Origin: Vibrio sp. MEBiC08052
Lineage (GTDB): Bacteria > Pseudomonadota > Gammaproteobacteria > Enterobacterales > Vibrionaceae
DNA: 64,000 nucleotides
Reading direction: 5' to 3'
Assembly: GCF_001506075.1 (NCBI RefSeq)
Contig: NZ_KQ947475.1
Coordinates: 124,001-188,000, forward strand
Below, one piece after another: positions 61,791-64,000 of the stretch (position 1 is the first letter of the stretch; every line of letters starts with the position of its first letter). The notes under the pieces are model-generated. The model saw nothing but the letters and a program-made list of their open reading frames with translations, did not search any database and had not been told where the DNA came from. Position numbers and translations under genes: made by a program.

Positions 61791-63905
61791 TTAGCTACGT
61801 TTGCGCCGGACTTTCAGTGCATGGGGCATGACGCGGATTTTACGCATGATTCCCGCAAGATGAACCCGATCTTTGGTTGTCAGTAGTACCGTGATGGTGT
61901 ACAGACGTCCGTCTCTTTCTTCGGTTGAGATACCGTGAATATTGGAGCCCGTATGGGAAATGACATTTGTCAGCTCTGCCAGCGCACCCTGATGATTCTG
62001 CATGTCGATTTTCAATTCGGTAATGAATTCCTGATCATAGTCATTTGACCACTCGACAGCCATATACCTTTCAGGTTCACGTTGGTAACCCCGGACATTG
62101 GCACAGGTTTCACGATGAACAACAAGACCTTTTCCCGGAGAAATATGCGCCACAATATGATCATCTGGAATCGGGTGACAGCAGTTAGCAAAATTCAGCA
62201 AAATGCCGTCAGCACCGCGGATCGGCAGTTTTCGTTTTGCCCTGTTGCTCTCATTTGTCGTCATGCCATCAGTATTGCCTAATAAGCGCCGGGCAATCAC
62301 GATACTCATCAGTTCCCCTAAACCAATCGCTGCCAGCATATCGTCCAGTTGTTCCATTTTCAGTTCGGTAAGAACTTTCTGGATACTTTCCGGATCAATG
62401 CTGGTGATGGTTTGTTCACCCAAAGCGTGATTGAGTAGGCGTCGTCCCAGAGTCACCGACTCTTCTCTGCGCATGGTTTTGAGTACCTGACGAATCTTTG
62501 TCCGTGCTCGGGAGGTCACCACATAATTGAGCCATGCCGCGTTTGGACGAGCCCCCGGTGCACTGATGATTTCTACGGTTTGTCCGTTCTTTAACGATTT
62601 ACTCAGCGGATATGGATTCCGGTCTACCCGGGCTCCGACACAGGTATTGCCGACATCGGTGTGTACCGCATAGGCAAAATCAACTGCAGTCGCGTCCGCC
62701 GGGAGTTCGACAATCCGTCCTTTCGGGGTGAATACGTAAATCTCATCTGGGAATAAATCAGATTTGACGTTTTCAATGAATTCAAATGAATTACCGGCAC
62801 TTTGCTGAAGTTCCAGCAAACTTTGCATCCAGCGTTGCGCTTTGACTTGCGCGGTGGTTCCGGTCCGTTCCCCATTGCCTTTGTAAGACCAGTGCGCTGC
62901 CACACCTTTGTCGGCCATTTGATCCATGTCGTCCGTTCGGATCTGAACTTCCACCGGGACACCATGTGGGCCGACCATTGAGGTATGAATCGACTGATAG
63001 CCGTTGGCTTTCGGCACGGCGATATAATCTTTGATACGTCCCGGACGAGGTTTGTACAGGCTATGGACCTGACCAAGTACCCGATAACAAGTGTCCGCAG
63101 TATCGACGATAATCCGGAAGGCATAAATATCCATAATACTATGAAAGCGCTGCTCTTTTGTTTTCATCTTGTTGTAGATAGAAAACAGATTTTTCTCGCG
63201 TCCGACGACTTTGGCTGTCAGCCCGACTTCTTTCAGGCGGCCTTCTATCTCGGTATGGATACGCTGGATCATCTCTTTACGATTGCCCCGTGCTGATTTG
63301 ACAACATTTTTCAGCACGCGGAAGCGATTGGGATAAAGGGCTTCAAAGCCAAGCTCTTCCAACTCAACTTTAATATTGTGTATCCCGAGGCGGTGAGCCA
63401 GTGGCGCATAGATTTCCAGCGTTTCTCTGGCGATTCGGCGTTTCTTGTCTGGGCGCAACGCACCGAGGGTCCGCATATTATGGGTTCGGTCAGACAGTTT
63501 AATCAGAATGACTCGGATATCCTGAACCATGGCCAGCACCATTTTGCGGAAATTTTCCGCTTGTGCTTCTTTGCGATCACGAAATTTTAGTTTGTCGAGC
63601 TTTGAAACCCCGTCAACAAGTTCGGCAACAGCGGTACCGAATTTTGTCTCCAGTTCTTCTTTCGTGACTTCTGTATCTTCGATGACATCGTGGAGGAGCG
63701 CAGCTTGCAGTGTTTCTAAATCCAAACGCATTTCTGCCAGAATTCGGGCAACTGCGACCGGATGGATAATATAAGGTTCTCCGCTGGAACGTGTCTGACC
63801 CTCGTGAGCATCTCTCGCGACGACATAAGAGTGACGTAGAGCCTCAATTTGAGGCTCTGTCAGATATTCCTGGGCAACGGCTTTGAGGCTATCGAATAGA
63901 TACAA
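61791..63905 (-). CDS. spoT: Bifunctional (p)ppGpp synthase/hydrolase SpoT
   Basis: 704 residues. The HD hydrolase domain has ARDAHEGQTRSSGEPYI and ALLHDVIEDTEV. The synthase domain has GREKNLFSIYNKM, FHSIMDIYAFRIIV and GYQSIHTSMVGPHG. TGS (DEIYVFTPKGRIVELPADAT) and ACT (NHQGALAELTNVIS) domains follow. The start codon is TTG (63905), the same as I recall for E. coli spoT. 34 bases after the rpoZ stop, so rpoZ-spoT form an operon. Confidence 0.96.
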   Translation of the reverse strand: MYLFDSLKAVAQEYLTEPQIEALRHSYVVARDAHEGQTRSSGEPYIIHPVAVARILAEMRLDLETLQAALLHDVIEDTEVTKEELETKFGTAVAELVDGVSKLDKLKFRDRKEAQAENFRKMVLAMVQDIRVILIKLSDRTHNMRTLGALRPDKKRRIARETLEIYAPLAHRLGIHNIKVELEELGFEALYPNRFRVLKNVVKSARGNRKEMIQRIHTEIEGRLKEVGLTAKVVGREKNLFSIYNKMKTKEQRFHSIMDIYAFRIIVDTADTCYRVLGQVHSLYKPRPGRIKDYIAVPKANGYQSIHTSMVGPHGVPVEVQIRTDDMDQMADKGVAAHWSYKGNGERTGTTAQVKAQRWMQSLLELQQSAGNSFEFIENVKSDLFPDEIYVFTPKGRIVELPADATAVDFAYAVHTDVGNTCVGARVDRNPYPLSKSLKNGQTVEIISAPGARPNAAWLNYVVTSRARTKIRQVLKTMRREESVTLGRRLLNHALGEQTITSIDPESIQKVLTELKMEQLDDMLAAIGLGELMSIVIARRLLGNTDGMTTNESNRAKRKLPIRGADGILLNFANCCHPIPDDHIVAHISPGKGLVVHRETCANVRGYQREPERYMAVEWSNDYDQEFITELKIDMQNHQGALAELTNVISHTGSNIHGISTEERDGRLYTITVLLTTKDRVHLAGIMRKIRVMPHALKVRRKRS

Positions 63906-63939
63906 ATTTTAGGCCCGTATGTTGTGTTACCTGCAAAAA

Positions 63940-64000
63940 TTAACGGTTATGAGCGATACTGCTCACTGCTGCCAATTCTGCAGCTTCTTGTTCTTGTTGC
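63940..64000 (-). CDS. rpoZ: RNA polymerase omega subunit, C-terminal end (partial)
   Basis: Read on the minus strand from the window edge, the last 19 codons give QQEQEAAELAAVSSIAHNR and a TAA at 63942-63940. This matches the C-terminus of RpoZ, whose gene precedes spoT in enterics and vibrios. The rest of the gene lies outside the window. Confidence 0.85.
   Translation of the reverse strand, partial: QQEQEAAELAAVSSIAHNR

Noticed and set aside
62624..63124. 166-codon frame inside spoT
   Set aside because: Shadow frame within a highly conserved gene; composition is not protein-like.
1..64000. CRISPR arrays, tRNA or rRNA genes, prophage or integrase genes
   Set aside because: No regularly spaced repeats, cloverleaf-type genes, rRNA or integrase-like proteins were seen.

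Overview
The window looks like chromosomal DNA of a gammaproteobacterium of the Vibrio type. HU-alpha next to YjaG and a DUF1481 lipoprotein, OmpR/EnvZ, RecG, and SpoT followed by the tail of rpoZ all read as Vibrionaceae/enteric orthologues. The surface-polysaccharide loci have the gfcABCD / Wzi / long multi-SLBB Wza / Wzz layout known from vibrio capsule/O-antigen regions. I cannot name the species. There are no rRNA or tRNA genes and no CRISPR array.

Region 1 (1-10,665), AT-rich and all on +: a CDP-sugar operon in biochemical order. It holds rfbF, rfbG, rfbH, a two-subunit transketolase, a GNAT acyltransferase and a lysine-type DegT aminotransferase, and ends at a strong hairpin. A three-gene GtrA / GtrB / large membrane glycosyltransferase cassette follows. 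Region 2 (10,669-11,375): an IS200 relic with its middle replaced by the 3' end of an IS66 element. Region 3 (11,418-17,503, minus strand): a WbpM/FlaA1-type UDP-HexNAc dehydratase, WecB, and a radical-SAM/methyltransferase pair. Diverging from it (17,676-19,171) are a sugar reductase/epimerase and a short PglC-type initiating transferase. The glycosyltransferases, flippase and polymerase for this first polysaccharide are not here and probably lie to the left.

Region 4 (19,240-24,384, minus): a DHH phosphoesterase and the gfcABCD (yjbEFGH-like) secretion genes. Region 5: an 877-bp AT-rich spacer with an ops/JUMPstart element. It leads into a rightward RfaH-type operon (25,262-45,112): Wzi, Wza-like and Wzz; a B12-binding radical SAM; and a GDP-heptose-type sugar module with HddA, an Fcl/ColC-like SDR, a second split transketolase, a ColD-like dehydratase, HddC, GmhA and another SDR. 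It ends with two GT2s, Wzx, Wzy and a WbaP/WcaJ-type initiating transferase.

Region 6 (45,163-64,000), higher GC: the conserved core. It holds yjaG, a 2-hydroxyacid dehydrogenase with a UDG-family protein, hupA, the DUF1481 gene, recG, spoT and the 3' end of rpoZ. Set among these are a secreted pectin/pectate lyase with a ricin-type lectin domain, a MocR regulator, ompR-envZ, and a MarR-OMF-EmrA-EmrB efflux operon.

The most interesting signal is that two independent sugar modules, one CDP-based and one GDP-based, each place a split transketolase directly beside a DegT-fold protein whose PLP lysine is replaced by histidine. That replacement marks the RfbH/ColD 3-dehydratases. Such dehydratases make 3-deoxy-4-keto sugars, the acceptor type used by the known branch-forming ThDP enzyme YerE. 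I infer that the transketolases add a two-carbon branch to a nucleotide sugar (or, in the second module, supply or extend a heptose). This is unproven but testable.
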